Assembly: GCF_018732085.1 (NCBI RefSeq)
Contig: NZ_CP076103.1
Location: 4,960,001 to 5,024,000 of the forward strand
Direction: 5' to 3'
Source of the DNA: Lysobacter capsici
Lineage (GTDB): Bacteria > Pseudomonadota > Gammaproteobacteria > Xanthomonadales > Xanthomonadaceae
Length of the DNA: 64,000 nucleotides
In this document: positions 1 to 8,916 of the stretch, in pieces
How positions within the stretch are numbered: the first letter of the stretch is position 1
How the letters are laid out: each line of letters opens with the position of its first letter
Program-made: the position numbers and the translations under genes
The notes under the pieces: model-generated
Told to the model about the DNA's origin: nothing
What the model saw: the letters and a program-made list of their open reading frames with translations, nothing else
Databases searched by the model: none

Positions 1-1135
1 CCTCCACCCAGTCGGTCGGAACCCCGGTGGTCTCCAGCATCGTGTAGCCGATGCGGTAGCCGCCCTTGACGGTATTGAACGAATCGGCCTGGCCATAAAT
101 CAAGGTCGGCGTCGGCGCCTCGGGCGCCGCGCGCTGGCGGATGATCTCCAGCGAATAAACCCCGGTGCTCTGCTCGGCGCTTTCGGCGACCGGGAACACG
201 GTACCGGGACCGTAGAGGTATTCGTACGAAATCGAAACGCCCTGCTCGTCGAGGCCCAGCGCGATCTGCCGCGCGGTCATCGCATAGCCGACCGGCTGGA
301 AGAAAGTGGAGCGCAGGTGCAGGCGCTGCGAATAACGCGCGTCCAGCACGGTCTTCCACTTGCCCAGGAAGGTTTCCTGCGACTTGAGGAACATGTCGCT
401 GTGGCTGACCTTGTTCACCGAGGTGGAGCCGTGCTCGCGATGACGCACCGTCAACGAGCCGCAATTGACCACCCGGTAACCGGCGCGGCGCGCCTTGAAG
501 CAATAATCCGAATCCTCGTAGTAGGAAAAGAAATCCTCGTCGAGGTAACCGATCTCATCCATCAGCGCGCGACGGATGTAAACGCATGCGAACACCACGC
601 CTTCGACTTCGCGGTCGTATGGATACTGATTGATGTCCTTTTCGCCCGCGCCCAGTTGCTGGCCCCAGTAGCTGCGATCCGGAATATAGGTGCCGGCGTG
701 CTGAAGCATGCCTCCGGTCAGGCGGCGGATCCGGCAACCGACCACGCCGACGTTGCCACCCGAATAAGCGCTGCCCCGCAATTTCTCGATCCACCGTGGG
801 TCGTCGATCTCGGTGTCGTTGTTGAGCAAGATCACGTCATGAGAGGCGTCGATCCTGCGCAGGGCCTCATTATTGCCGCGCACGAAGCCCAGATTGTCGC
901 CGTTGAAGATTGTGACGATCCCGGGGACCTCGGAGAGGTATTCGACCGTACCGTCGGTACTGCCGTTGTCGACCACGATCACATCCACCTTCGAAAGGTC
1001 GGTGTGTTTGAGAACGCTGTCCAAACAGGGTTTGGTGAACTCGAGCCCGTTCCAGGTCAGGATGACGACCGACACCGGGGCCATCGATGCCTCGGCATCG
1101 CTGACCGACAGGTTGTCCATTTGATTAAAGCTCAT
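1..1135 (-). CDS. Family 2 glycosyltransferase, probable GT2-GT4 fusion (partial)
   Basis: The reading frame runs leftwards off the window edge, so only the N-terminal ~378 residues are present. Residues ~20-270 are a GT2 domain: a beta-strand followed by TWNG, the nucleotide-binding VVDNGSTDGT, LGFVRGNNE, and the acidic LLNNDTEID that replaces the DXD motif. After ~275 a second segment begins (GYAMTARQIALGLDEQG) that resembles the N-terminal half of GT4 enzymes. The likely role is transfer of sugars to O-polysaccharide at the cytoplasmic membrane; donor and linkage cannot be read. The start at 1135 overlaps the end of the preceding membrane glycosyltransferase by 11 bp and has AAGG 9 nt upstream; another in-frame ATG lies 6 nt earlier with poorer spacing. 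It is the last visible gene of the O-antigen operon. Confidence 0.85.
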   Translation of the reverse strand, partial: MSFNQMDNLSVSDAEASMAPVSVVILTWNGLEFTKPCLDSVLKHTDLSKVDVIVVDNGSTDGTVEYLSEVPGIVTIFNGDNLGFVRGNNEALRRIDASHDVILLNNDTEIDDPRWIEKLRGSAYSGGNVGVVGCRIRRLTGGMLQHAGTYIPDRSYWGQQLGAGEKDINQYPYDREVEGVVFACVYIRRALMDEIGYLDEDFFSYYEDSDYCFKARRAGYRVVNCGSLTVRHREHGSTSVNKVSHSDMFLKSQETFLGKWKTVLDARYSQRLHLRSTFFQPVGYAMTARQIALGLDEQGVSISYEYLYGPGTVFPVAESAEQSTGVYSLEIIRQRAAPEAPTPTLIYGQADSFNTVKGGYRIGYTMLETTGVPTDWVE

Positions 1136-3431
1136 TTGCATCTACCTTATAAATCCTGCAAACCCCGGTATTCGGCAAAAGTCTAGCGTCTTTCACGACC
1201 ACCTCGCTGTCCGCCAGTATGTAGCGGACCTTTCCGAGTTCATGCGCGCTCAACTCGCCTTTGGGCTGGACCATTCTTGCCGTTTCCGGCAGATACGGAA
1301 GCCAGAAAACATTATCCACCAACGTGTCTCTGCTGCTGGCGACCACCGCGACCGTGCCCGGATCCCTGAACATCACCTGGTACGCCAGCGCCCCGCAATG
1401 GGCGTCGTCTCCGCCGGGGCTGGCGTCGTGGAGAATCTTCCAGGCGCCGATGTTCGAAAGCGACAACCATAATCCGATCGCCACCACCGCCCAAACCTTC
1501 GACCGCCGGACCGTATCGACATAAAACGCCAGCAGGCCGACGCACAACACCAGCAACAACCAGCGATGCGACATTCGATACCAGTGCGCCTCCATGCTGT
1601 CGACGGTGGCACCGAACCACGGATCGGAACTGAACTTGAATACGAATACGAACGCAATCACCGAGCCCAGCAACACAAACTGCGAGATCCAACCCAGCCA
1701 TTTACTGAAAGCGCCCTGGTCACAATCATTCCGTGGCGCCATGCACATAATCAAAAGCAACGGGAAAACCGAAAAATAATAACGGCTATGCCAACGACCC
1801 AACCCGCCCAGATCGTAGGGGGAGGTCCCCAGAGTAAAAACGATCGCGAGTGAAATCGACGCGATGCACAGCACGGAGATCAGGACCGTGTCGAGCCAGA
1901 GCGCGGCCCCCTGCTCGGTGCGCGGCCGCGCCGCCAGCAGGCCCGCGGCGGCGGAGATGCCCAGGGCGAACGGCAAGGCAAGAATGGTCAGGTGGCCCAG
2001 CAAGAGTTTGCCGACGCCGGCCGGGTCTGCCCACGCCGCCGATACGGCGGTCCTGATCCAGCCCCCCGAACGGTTTTCGTACAGGCCCAGCCCCGACGTG
2101 TCGGGCACCGCGATCAACGATTTGATCGCCTCGTAGGTAGCGAACGCGACGACCGGGGCAAGCAACGGAACCAGCAGCGCGAACCTGTTACGACGTTGCG
2201 GCTCGCGCCATGCGATGACGAACAACGCGATGAATACCGCCGGCAGCACCACGATCGCGTTGAGTCGCACATTCAGCAGCGTGCCGATCGCGATACCGAG
2301 GGCGACGCTGCGGGTCCAGGCTTCGGGCCGGTCCAGCAGCCGCAATCCGGCCAGCGCGCACCACAGGAACACCGGGAAATACAGGACTTCAGTAACGGCG
2401 TAAGCCGCTATGAACACCGACGGCAGCGCCACGGAGAACGCCGCCGTCAGCAAGGACGCACGTTCGCCGAGGATGCGCCTGGCGATGAAGAACACGGGGA
2501 ACACCGCGCTGCTCATGAGCAGCGCATTGAAAAGACGTATGCCGATATAGAAGTTCTCGCCGAACAGGAACGCCGGCGCTATCACATACGGGTACAGCAT
2601 GTTCGGCAGGTTGGTCGCATGCAGCACCTGATCGGGAGATGGAATCCCGTCCCGGCCGCCGGCCCATAAACCGGCCGCGATCGCCTTGTAGATGTATTCG
2701 TCGCCCGACCAGTACGGCAAGAGCAGCGAGGCCACGAACCGGAGAATCGACACCGCGAGAAACAGCGTGGTCAGCGTCGGCAGCGGACCGCGCGCTGTGC
2801 TCTGCGCACTGTCGGACTGCGTACTCCAACGTCCGAGCGCTAACAGGAACATGGCCACCGCCACCGCCAGCAAGGCCGCCAGCAGGCTCTGGGCCCAGAC
2901 CCGCCAGACCGGCAGCTCGGAGATTCGGATATCCCGCACCACCGCTCCGGGCTCTCCGCCATAGAAAATGCGGAACTCGACTTCGCCGGGCGCATGGCGT
3001 CCGCTGTCGACGCTTTCGCGCAACACCACCGGAGTGCCGCTGCGGTAGACGACGAAACTGCGTTCCTGCCTGGCATTGTCGTAGCCGGGCCTGAACAGAT
3101 CGATGGTGAGGCTGGCCGTGTCCGAATCGGCCGGCTGCAACTTCAATGAGAAGGCGTAGCGATAGCTGGGTCGAATCTTGATCTTGCCGCTGATGACATG
3201 CCCGGCCGGTCCCGCGACGGCGCGAAAACCGTCGCGCCCCACCCCGGCGAACCCGCTCAACTGCACGTCCTGAGCCATGATCGCGCGCGAATGACGGGGA
3301 TCGCCGTTGAACGCGCGCAGCCCGAGGAACGCCATCGCGACCAGCGCGAGGAACACGAGCGACAGGGGGACGGAGCCGAAACCGCGCTTCACCAAATGGG
3401 CGAACATCTTCGAAATCATCGTTATGAGCAT
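1125..3431 (-). CDS. Polytopic membrane glycosyltransferase, GT39/ArnT-like
   Basis: Predicted 768-residue integral membrane protein. One TM segment near the N-terminus is followed by a soluble, beta-rich stretch (~40-170), then another ~10-12 hydrophobic segments from ~180 to ~680 and a short soluble tail. The acidic loop after an early TM segment of the membrane core (WSGDEYIYKAI) matches the catalytic Asp/Glu loop of lipid-linked-sugar-using GT-C enzymes such as PMT and ArnT. The likely role is sugar transfer from a polyprenyl-phosphate sugar on the periplasmic face, decorating O-polysaccharide; substrate unknown. Met1, Met5 and Met9 are all possible starts and none has a strong ribosome site, so the 5' end is uncertain. 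It lies 58 bp after gmd, with a 9-bp hairpin between them, and overlaps the next glycosyltransferase by 11 bp. Confidence 0.75.
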   Translation of the reverse strand: MLITMISKMFAHLVKRGFGSVPLSLVFLALVAMAFLGLRAFNGDPRHSRAIMAQDVQLSGFAGVGRDGFRAVAGPAGHVISGKIKIRPSYRYAFSLKLQPADSDTASLTIDLFRPGYDNARQERSFVVYRSGTPVVLRESVDSGRHAPGEVEFRIFYGGEPGAVVRDIRISELPVWRVWAQSLLAALLAVAVAMFLLALGRWSTQSDSAQSTARGPLPTLTTLFLAVSILRFVASLLLPYWSGDEYIYKAIAAGLWAGGRDGIPSPDQVLHATNLPNMLYPYVIAPAFLFGENFYIGIRLFNALLMSSAVFPVFFIARRILGERASLLTAAFSVALPSVFIAAYAVTEVLYFPVFLWCALAGLRLLDRPEAWTRSVALGIAIGTLLNVRLNAIVVLPAVFIALFVIAWREPQRRNRFALLVPLLAPVVAFATYEAIKSLIAVPDTSGLGLYENRSGGWIRTAVSAAWADPAGVGKLLLGHLTILALPFALGISAAAGLLAARPRTEQGAALWLDTVLISVLCIASISLAIVFTLGTSPYDLGGLGRWHSRYYFSVFPLLLIMCMAPRNDCDQGAFSKWLGWISQFVLLGSVIAFVFVFKFSSDPWFGATVDSMEAHWYRMSHRWLLLVLCVGLLAFYVDTVRRSKVWAVVAIGLWLSLSNIGAWKILHDASPGGDDAHCGALAYQVMFRDPGTVAVVASSRDTLVDNVFWLPYLPETARMVQPKGELSAHELGKVRYILADSEVVVKDARLLPNTGVCRIYKVDANEL

Positions 3432-3446
3432 TAAAGCGCGGCAGGA

Positions 3447-3475
3447 CGAGTCGGCAGCGCGAAGGCGCCGACTCG
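3447..3475 (-). promoter_or_regulatory. Intercistronic hairpin between gmd and membrane glycosyltransferase
   Basis: A perfect 9-bp inverted repeat (3447-3455 with 3467-3475, loop 11 nt) fills most of the 58-bp gap after gmd. No T tract follows on the minus strand, so it is more likely an mRNA stability or processing element than a terminator. The role is inferred from structure and position only. Confidence 0.4.
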
Positions 3476-3489
3476 AACCGTCGTCCCGA

Positions 3490-4464
3490 TCAGCCTCGCA
3501 GGCGTCGCAGATCCGCCTCGACCATCATCGAGATCAGCTGATCCAGGCTGGTCTTGGGCTTCCAGCCCAGCGCGCTTTCGGCCTTGGCCGGATTGCCGAG
3601 CAGGACATCGACTTCGGCCGGACGCATGAACTTCTCGTCGATGACCACATGGTCGTGGTAGTTCAAGCCGACGTGGGAAAAGGCGATCTGGCACATGTCG
3701 CGCACGGTCGTGGTCACGCCCGTCGCGATCACATAGTCGTCGGCGACCTCTTGCTGCAGCATCAGCCACATGGCCTCGACGTAATCGCCGGCGAAGCCCC
3801 AGTCGCGCTTGGCGTCGATGTTGCCCAGATGCAATTTGGACGCCAGGCCGAGCTTGATGCGCGCGACCGAATCGGTGACCTTGCGGGTCACGAACTCGAT
3901 ACCGCGCAGCGGCGACTCGTGGTTGAACAAGATGCCGCTCGAGGCATGCATGCCATGGCTTTCGCGATAGTTCACCGTCGCCCAATGCCCCATCAACTTG
4001 GCAACGCCATACGGGCTGCGCGGATAGAACGGGGTTTTCTCGTCCTGCATTTCGGCTTGAATCAGGCCGAACATCTCGCTGGTCGACGCCTGGTAGAAGC
4101 GCGCGGCGGGGTTCACGATACGCACCGCTTCGAGAATGTTGACGACGCCCACGCCATCGATCTGAGCGGTCAATACCGGCTGCTGCCAGGAACTGCCGAC
4201 GAAGCTCTGCGCGCCGAGGTTATAGACCTCGTCGGCTCCGGAGATCTGCAGCGCCCGGATCAGCGAGGAGATATCGGTGATATCGCCATCGATCAGATTG
4301 ACGTCCTTGTCTATTCCGAGCTCACGCAGCCTCCAAAGCGTGTCGGTGCTGCGCCGAGCCAGCACGCCGGATACGCGATAACCCTTTTCCAGCAGCAGCT
4401 TGGACAGATACGCACCGTCTTGCCCGGTGACGCCCGTGATCAACGCCGATTTCCCACTGTTCAT
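3490..4464 (-). CDS. gmd: GDP-mannose 4,6-dehydratase
   Basis: Converts GDP-D-mannose to GDP-4-dehydro-6-deoxy-D-mannose in the cytoplasm. It is an extended short-chain dehydrogenase: the NADP-binding GVTGQDG is at residues 11-17, the STSEMFG segment at ~127-133 and the catalytic YGVAK at 152-156. The downstream NHESPLRG is a signature of Gmd. At 324 residues it is slightly shorter than many homologues (about 345-370) but has all core motifs. It starts 3 bp after the rmd stop, so the two are almost certainly co-translated. With rmd it would supply GDP-D-rhamnose, the usual building block of D-rhamnan O-antigens in pseudomonads and xanthomonads. The sugar identity is inferred from the gene pair. 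Confidence 0.93.
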   Translation of the reverse strand: MNSGKSALITGVTGQDGAYLSKLLLEKGYRVSGVLARRSTDTLWRLRELGIDKDVNLIDGDITDISSLIRALQISGADEVYNLGAQSFVGSSWQQPVLTAQIDGVGVVNILEAVRIVNPAARFYQASTSEMFGLIQAEMQDEKTPFYPRSPYGVAKLMGHWATVNYRESHGMHASSGILFNHESPLRGIEFVTRKVTDSVARIKLGLASKLHLGNIDAKRDWGFAGDYVEAMWLMLQQEVADDYVIATGVTTTVRDMCQIAFSHVGLNYHDHVVIDEKFMRPAEVDVLLGNPAKAESALGWKPKTSLDQLISMMVEADLRRLRG

Positions 4465-4467
4465 CGT

Positions 4468-5370
4468 TTACCTCACTGCCTTCAATATGTCGTTAAGTGT
4501 CTGCGTGAATTCGATCTTGCGAACCCAGCCGGTATCGCGCGTCGTCTCGGCCGCGTCGGCCGCCATCCGCCGCTGCTCGGCGGGACGAAACCGGGCCGGA
4601 TCGCGCCGGACTTCGGCTTCCACATCGGCCAGGCGCAACAGCTCGGCGAGTATCTCGCTGACCTTGCGCTCTATGCCCGACGCGACGATATAGCGCTTGC
4701 CCGGCTGGCCGAATTCGAGAATCTTGGCGTAGGCGTCGACCACGTCGCGGACATCGGTGAAGTCGCGGGTGCTTTCGATATCGCCCACGTCCAGGACAGG
4801 GGCCTGCGCTCCGGCCTTGATGGCCACGATCTGGGAGGCCAGCGAAGGCACGACGAAGCGATCACTCTGAAACGGCCCGATGTGATTGAACGGCCGCGCG
4901 ATCAACACATCGCGCCCCAGACGGCGACCCCACTGCAGGCACAGTTCCTCGGCCGCCAATTTGCTCGACGCGTAGGGATTGGCAGGCGAAGCGACGGTGG
5001 CGCCGTTCACCGGCAGACTTTCGTCGCTCACGCGCCCGTACACGTCGCCGGAACTCACGTACAGGAAGCGACCGTCGAAGCCCGCCGACGACAACGCCTC
5101 CAACAGATGCAAGGTGCCCATCACGTTCACGGCATAGGTTTCTTCCGGGTCCGATATGGATCTTGGAATGAAACTCTGCGCCGCCAGGTGGACGACCAGA
5201 TCAGGCTTGTTTTCCGCTACGAACGCCTGCGTCGCCGCACCGTCGCGCAGATCGTGGCTGGGCGGGAAAACGATCGTTTCGTCGGCCGGGAAGCCGTGGT
5301 TTTCCACGGCCTCCATCACGTACCGTCCGACGAAGCCGGTCGCGCCGGTCAGCAGCAAACGACGGCTCAT
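4468..5370 (-). CDS. rmd: GDP-6-deoxy-D-lyxo-4-hexulose (GDP-4-keto-6-deoxymannose) reductase
   Basis: A 300-residue extended SDR reductase with GATGFVG at 9-15 and catalytic YASSK at 133-137. It probably reduces the Gmd product to GDP-D-rhamnose with NAD(P)H. A longer frame reaches upstream to 5613, but the ATG at 5370 is preferred: it begins right before the nucleotide-binding strand and forms an ATGA overlap with the stop of the upstream methyltransferase gene. Together with gmd (3 bp downstream), wzm and wzt this is a typical D-rhamnose O-antigen set. A GDP-fucose or GDP-talose reductase is the main alternative. The 4-reductase fold is clear; the exact stereochemistry is inferred. Confidence 0.85.
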   Translation of the reverse strand: MSRRLLLTGATGFVGRYVMEAVENHGFPADETIVFPPSHDLRDGAATQAFVAENKPDLVVHLAAQSFIPRSISDPEETYAVNVMGTLHLLEALSSAGFDGRFLYVSSGDVYGRVSDESLPVNGATVASPANPYASSKLAAEELCLQWGRRLGRDVLIARPFNHIGPFQSDRFVVPSLASQIVAIKAGAQAPVLDVGDIESTRDFTDVRDVVDAYAKILEFGQPGKRYIVASGIERKVSEILAELLRLADVEAEVRRDPARFRPAEQRRMAADAAETTRDTGWVRKIEFTQTLNDILKAVR

Positions 5371-6785
5371 TGCACCGACACCGACTTGCGCGCAACGATC
5401 GCGTAATCGAACGCAGCCCGGGTCGGCTCGATCAATGCATTGATCGAGCAGGCGCCGGCGACATCGTCTGCGACGAACGCGATGCCGGGTTCCGGACGCG
5501 CTTCGAACAGGCGAAGGATGTCCGCCTGCGCGAAGCCGCGCGACTGGATCATCCAGCGCAGCATCTCCGGCGGAAGCGGATTGCGATGCGTGGGATCCAT
5601 GTAGAAGCCCCATTGCGCGACCAATGCGTTCTCGGCGTTGGGCGTTTCAACGATCATGCCGCCGCCGGGCACCAGCACGCGCAGGGCTTGATCGAACAGC
5701 TCGATCATGACCTCGAACGGAAGATGCTCCGCCAGATGGAACAACGAGATCAGGCCGAGCGATTGATCGGGCAGCGAGCTCAGTTTCTCGATCGCGTCCT
5801 CGTTGGAAACATTGAGATGCTTGCTCTTGCACGCGTTCACGAAGACCTGGTTCAGATCCACGCCCGACGCGACCAGGCCGCGCTCCATGAGCATTTCCAG
5901 CCACTCGCCGCGCCCGCAACCCAGATCCAGCACCGGCGCGGATTCGGTTCCCGCGCCCAGATCGGAGACGAACTTCAGATAGGGCTGCAAGCGCTGCCGG
6001 ATCTGTTCCTGCGATCCGCGGAACTGATCCTCGAAGTCCGCATACAGCGAGTCGAGATTCTTGAACGTGCTGGACGTTCGCGCTCCACCGTCCGCGGCGC
6101 GTTTTTCCTGCCGGCCCAATTCGATGGTGAGGCGTTCGGCCAGCGCATCGATACGCGTGTTGAGCGCGTCGATCAGTTCGATGCTCGGCTGCCGGACCAG
6201 GGCCTCCTCGATCGACGCGATCTTGGCCCGGTGCGTGCCGACCACTTGCGCCATGTGCTCGCGCAATTGCTGCAAATCGCCGCTGACGACGCCCACGTGG
6301 GTATCGGAACGATCCAGCAAGGTCGACAGACGCGTGACGTCGATGACCCATGCCAGGGCCGGGCCGAGCACGGGAATCCGACGCCAGGTGCGCAGCTTGT
6401 ACGGAATCATCAGCCCGTCGATATGCACCGCTCGCGCGACGCCTTCCTCCGACCAGCGAATCCGGCCGAGCAGTTCCACCTTGCTCAGCGCACCGGAGCG
6501 CAATGCGCGCAGGTAGTCGAACGCGGCGCCGTCGGGCTCGCGCATCAGGACGGCGCGATAGACGTTCGCGACGAACTCGGCATCGTCGTAACGAACCAGA
6601 TCGCCGAGCAAGTACTGCGACTTGCGCGTGAAGTCGCTGCCCGAAGCGCCGGTTTGGGCGATGCCGCCGAATTCGGAGGCCGTCGTCGTTCCCACCGTCG
6701 CCGTCAGTCTTTCGACACCGAGCTTGCTGCGCACGCGGCGCATCACTTCTTCCGCCGATATCAAATGCTCTTGGCCGGACGCCAT
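5367..6785 (-). CDS. DUF4214/coiled-coil/SAM-dependent methyltransferase, putative O-antigen chain-end modifier
   Basis: A 472-residue three-part protein. Residues ~60-120 resemble the DUF4214 domain (FVANVYRAVLMREPDG). Residues ~155-235 are heptad-rich and probably form a coiled coil. Residues ~245-470 are a class I methyltransferase with the SAM-binding VLDLGCGRGEW at 285-295 and the HLAEHLPFE and ETPNAEN segments seen in WbdD-like enzymes. In ABC-transporter O-antigen systems a membrane-tethered methyltransferase (WbdD in E. coli O8/O9a) caps the chain and the cap is read by the Wzt C-terminal domain. The gene sits between wzt and rmd, which fits. The start at 6785 has GGGGAG 6 nt upstream. 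No kinase domain is visible, unlike WbdD. Function is by analogy. Confidence 0.75.
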   Translation of the reverse strand: MASGQEHLISAEEVMRRVRSKLGVERLTATVGTTTASEFGGIAQTGASGSDFTRKSQYLLGDLVRYDDAEFVANVYRAVLMREPDGAAFDYLRALRSGALSKVELLGRIRWSEEGVARAVHIDGLMIPYKLRTWRRIPVLGPALAWVIDVTRLSTLLDRSDTHVGVVSGDLQQLREHMAQVVGTHRAKIASIEEALVRQPSIELIDALNTRIDALAERLTIELGRQEKRAADGGARTSSTFKNLDSLYADFEDQFRGSQEQIRQRLQPYLKFVSDLGAGTESAPVLDLGCGRGEWLEMLMERGLVASGVDLNQVFVNACKSKHLNVSNEDAIEKLSSLPDQSLGLISLFHLAEHLPFEVMIELFDQALRVLVPGGGMIVETPNAENALVAQWGFYMDPTHRNPLPPEMLRWMIQSRGFAQADILRLFEARPEPGIAFVADDVAGACSINALIEPTRAAFDYAIVARKSVSVQ

Positions 6786-6825
6786 CTAGCACTCCCCAAA
6801 TATTCGATTAGTAGATGAAAGGGAT

Positions 6826-8082
6826 TTACGGATTTGTTTCGGCGCCGCGGCGCTCGTCGGCGACCAGTCCGATCGAGATTTCAGGCGGCAGCCACGAGCT
6901 GCCGATGAAATAATCGCGACTGGCATTGACGACCGTGAACATCAGCGCCATGTCTTTCCATTGGTAATTGCGGCTCAGATGGTCCTGAGAATCGGTGAGG
7001 GACACCGATATCGAGTAGCTCCCTGGTCCCAGCGCCGCGACGAAGCGAGCTTGAAACACGAGTTCCTGGCCTTCGGCGACCGCCGACAAGCGCTGATGGG
7101 TATGGTACGTGTTGGTCCCGAACATCGGCTGTCCCAAGCGATCGCGGATCATGTACCCGAAAATCAGCTGATCCAGCGCCGAATGAGCGCGCACGCGGAC
7201 GTTCAGGGTCACCTGATCGCCGACTTCCACGTACTCGGTCGCTTCGCCCGAGGCATTCAACAAGTTCACGCTCTCCAGCGACGCCTCGTAGCTGCCCGAT
7301 TCGACCAGGACCGCGCCGTCGTCGCGCTTGGACAGGCTGATGACCGCCTGCTCCTTCTTGGCGATCAACGCATTGTAGTAGTCGATCACTTGTTGCGGCG
7401 CCGCATCCAGAATCAGGCGACCGGACTCGATCAGGATTGCGCGATCGCACAACGCCTGGACGGCGGTCGGATCGTGCGAAACGAACAGCAGGCTGGTGCC
7501 CTGTTCGCGGAATTCGCGGATCCGATCGAAGCACTTATGGACGAAATACGCGTCGCCGACCGAGAGCGCCTCATCCACGATCAACAGATCGGGGCGGAAC
7601 GCGGTCGCCACGCTGAATGCGACGCGCATCTGCATGCCGCTGGAATAGGTCCGCACCGGCTCATTGAAGTATTCGCCGATCTCCGCGAAGGCTTCGATAT
7701 CGGCGATGGCCCCTTCGATCTGGGCCTGCCCGAAGCCCATCAGTCCGGCCGCGTGAAAGACGTTCTGGCGGCCGGTGAGGTCGGGATTGAAACCCATGCC
7801 CAGCTCGAGAATCGCCGCGATGCTGCCGCTGCGGGTGACGCCGCCGGTGGTGGGCCGCGACGTGCCGGTGATCAGCTTCAAAAGCGTGCTCTTGCCCGCG
7901 CCGTTCTGGCCGACGATGCCCACGCATTCGCCCGGTCCGACCGAAAAACTGATGTCGCGCAACACCCAATGCTCTTCGGCCGGCCGAGTGCGCAGGCCGA
8001 ACCACGACAGCACCCGAAGCCATTCGCTGGACCAGCGCGAATAGCATTTGCTCAATTCCCGGACTTGCAGCCGCGCCGTCAT
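6826..8082 (-). CDS. wzt: O-antigen ABC transporter ATP-binding protein with C-terminal polysaccharide-binding domain
   Basis: Energises export of finished undecaprenyl-linked O-polysaccharide across the inner membrane. Residues ~1-245 form the ABC ATPase: Walker A GQNGAGKST at 58-66, signature YSSGMQ at 146-151, Walker B LLIVDEA at 166-172 and the switch His in SHD. The insertion around 15-35 and the ~170-residue C-terminal extension (~250-418) are typical of Wzt proteins that recognise a modified chain end. The start overlaps the wzm stop as ATGA (8079-8082), as expected for subunits of one complex. Forty bases downstream lies the putative capping methyltransferase. Confidence 0.92.
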   Translation of the reverse strand: MTARLQVRELSKCYSRWSSEWLRVLSWFGLRTRPAEEHWVLRDISFSVGPGECVGIVGQNGAGKSTLLKLITGTSRPTTGGVTRSGSIAAILELGMGFNPDLTGRQNVFHAAGLMGFGQAQIEGAIADIEAFAEIGEYFNEPVRTYSSGMQMRVAFSVATAFRPDLLIVDEALSVGDAYFVHKCFDRIREFREQGTSLLFVSHDPTAVQALCDRAILIESGRLILDAAPQQVIDYYNALIAKKEQAVISLSKRDDGAVLVESGSYEASLESVNLLNASGEATEYVEVGDQVTLNVRVRAHSALDQLIFGYMIRDRLGQPMFGTNTYHTHQRLSAVAEGQELVFQARFVAALGPGSYSISVSLTDSQDHLSRNYQWKDMALMFTVVNASRDYFIGSSWLPPEISIGLVADERRGAETNP

Positions 8083-8873
8083 AGCGAGTCCACCATTTCG
8101 GCGTTGGATTTTCTAAAGACGAAGAACGCCATCAACGACAGCACGACGATGCAGATCGTCAGGCTCGTCAATCCGCTCCATAGCGGCGGCTTTTCATAGA
8201 CGAGGACGTTCTGGTAACTGGTGACCAGCACGTACAACGGATTCATGCCGAACCAGAACTGGAAGCGCGGCGGCAGCACGCCCAGGTTGTAGACGATCGG
8301 CGTCAGCCAGAACAGCGCGGAAAGGATCACCGGGACGACCTGCCCGACGTCGCGCATGAACACGTTGATGACCCCGAGAAATATCCCCAGCGCCATCGCC
8401 AGCAACAAGGTCAGCCCGACCAGGACGGGCAGCCACAGCGCCTGCACGCCGGGAAAATGTCCGAGCGCGGCGAACACGGCGAAGATGGCCAGCGACAGCA
8501 GGATATTGTTCACCAGCATCGTGCCGGCGGCGATGATGGGCAAGCAGATCCGCGGGAACGCCATCTTCTTCATCAAGTTGCCGTTGTCGATGAACAACGT
8601 CAGGCATTTGGTGATGGTTTCGGCGAACAGCGTCCAGAACAGCATGCCCGCCATCAGATACAGCGCATAGGCGTACTTGCTGTTGACGCCCGGCAGTTTC
8701 GCCGACAGCACCTCCGACAGGATCAAGGCGAAGATCAGCACCTGCGTGAGCGGATGAATGATCATCCACAGCCCACCGAGCTTGCTTCGGGTGAAGCGAG
8801 CACGCAGGTCGTTCTTTATCGACGAAAGGATAAAGAACCGATAAGCCCATATTGCGCGAAGTAATTGTTTCAT
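8079..8873 (-). CDS. wzm: O-antigen ABC transporter permease
   Basis: Inner-membrane permease of the ABC-2 type, 264 residues from the chosen ATG, with about six hydrophobic segments and the amphipathic N-terminus (YRFFILSSIKNDLRARF) usual in Wzm/TagG proteins. It forms the export channel with Wzt. A TTG at 8897 would add eight residues, but it directly follows a stable hairpin (8898-8914) and lacks a free ribosome site, whereas the ATG at 8873 has AAGAAG upstream. It overlaps wzt by 4 bp. Confidence 0.92.
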   Translation of the reverse strand: MKQLLRAIWAYRFFILSSIKNDLRARFTRSKLGGLWMIIHPLTQVLIFALILSEVLSAKLPGVNSKYAYALYLMAGMLFWTLFAETITKCLTLFIDNGNLMKKMAFPRICLPIIAAGTMLVNNILLSLAIFAVFAALGHFPGVQALWLPVLVGLTLLLAMALGIFLGVINVFMRDVGQVVPVILSALFWLTPIVYNLGVLPPRFQFWFGMNPLYVLVTSYQNVLVYEKPPLWSGLTSLTICIVVLSLMAFFVFRKSNAEMVDSL

Positions 8874-8897
8874 TGATCCATGGCTTCTTGGAAACAA

Positions 8898-8914
8898 CCT
8901 GGCCGACGGCCAGG
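8898..8914 (-). terminator. Short hairpin plus T-rich tail between glycosyltransferase and wzm (possible attenuator)
   Basis: A perfect 7-bp stem (8898-8904 with 8908-8914) with a 3-nt GAC loop lies 2 bp after the stop of the upstream glycosyltransferase. On the minus strand it is followed by TTGTTT. It could be a weak intrinsic terminator or attenuator lowering expression of the export genes relative to the first gene. The T tract is interrupted, so strength is uncertain. Confidence 0.45.
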
Positions 8915-8916
8915 CC

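Noticed and set aside
1992..2669. Plus-strand frame rich in Arg/Gln opposite the membrane glycosyltransferase
   Set aside because: Shadow frame; no ribosome site and no recognisable domain.
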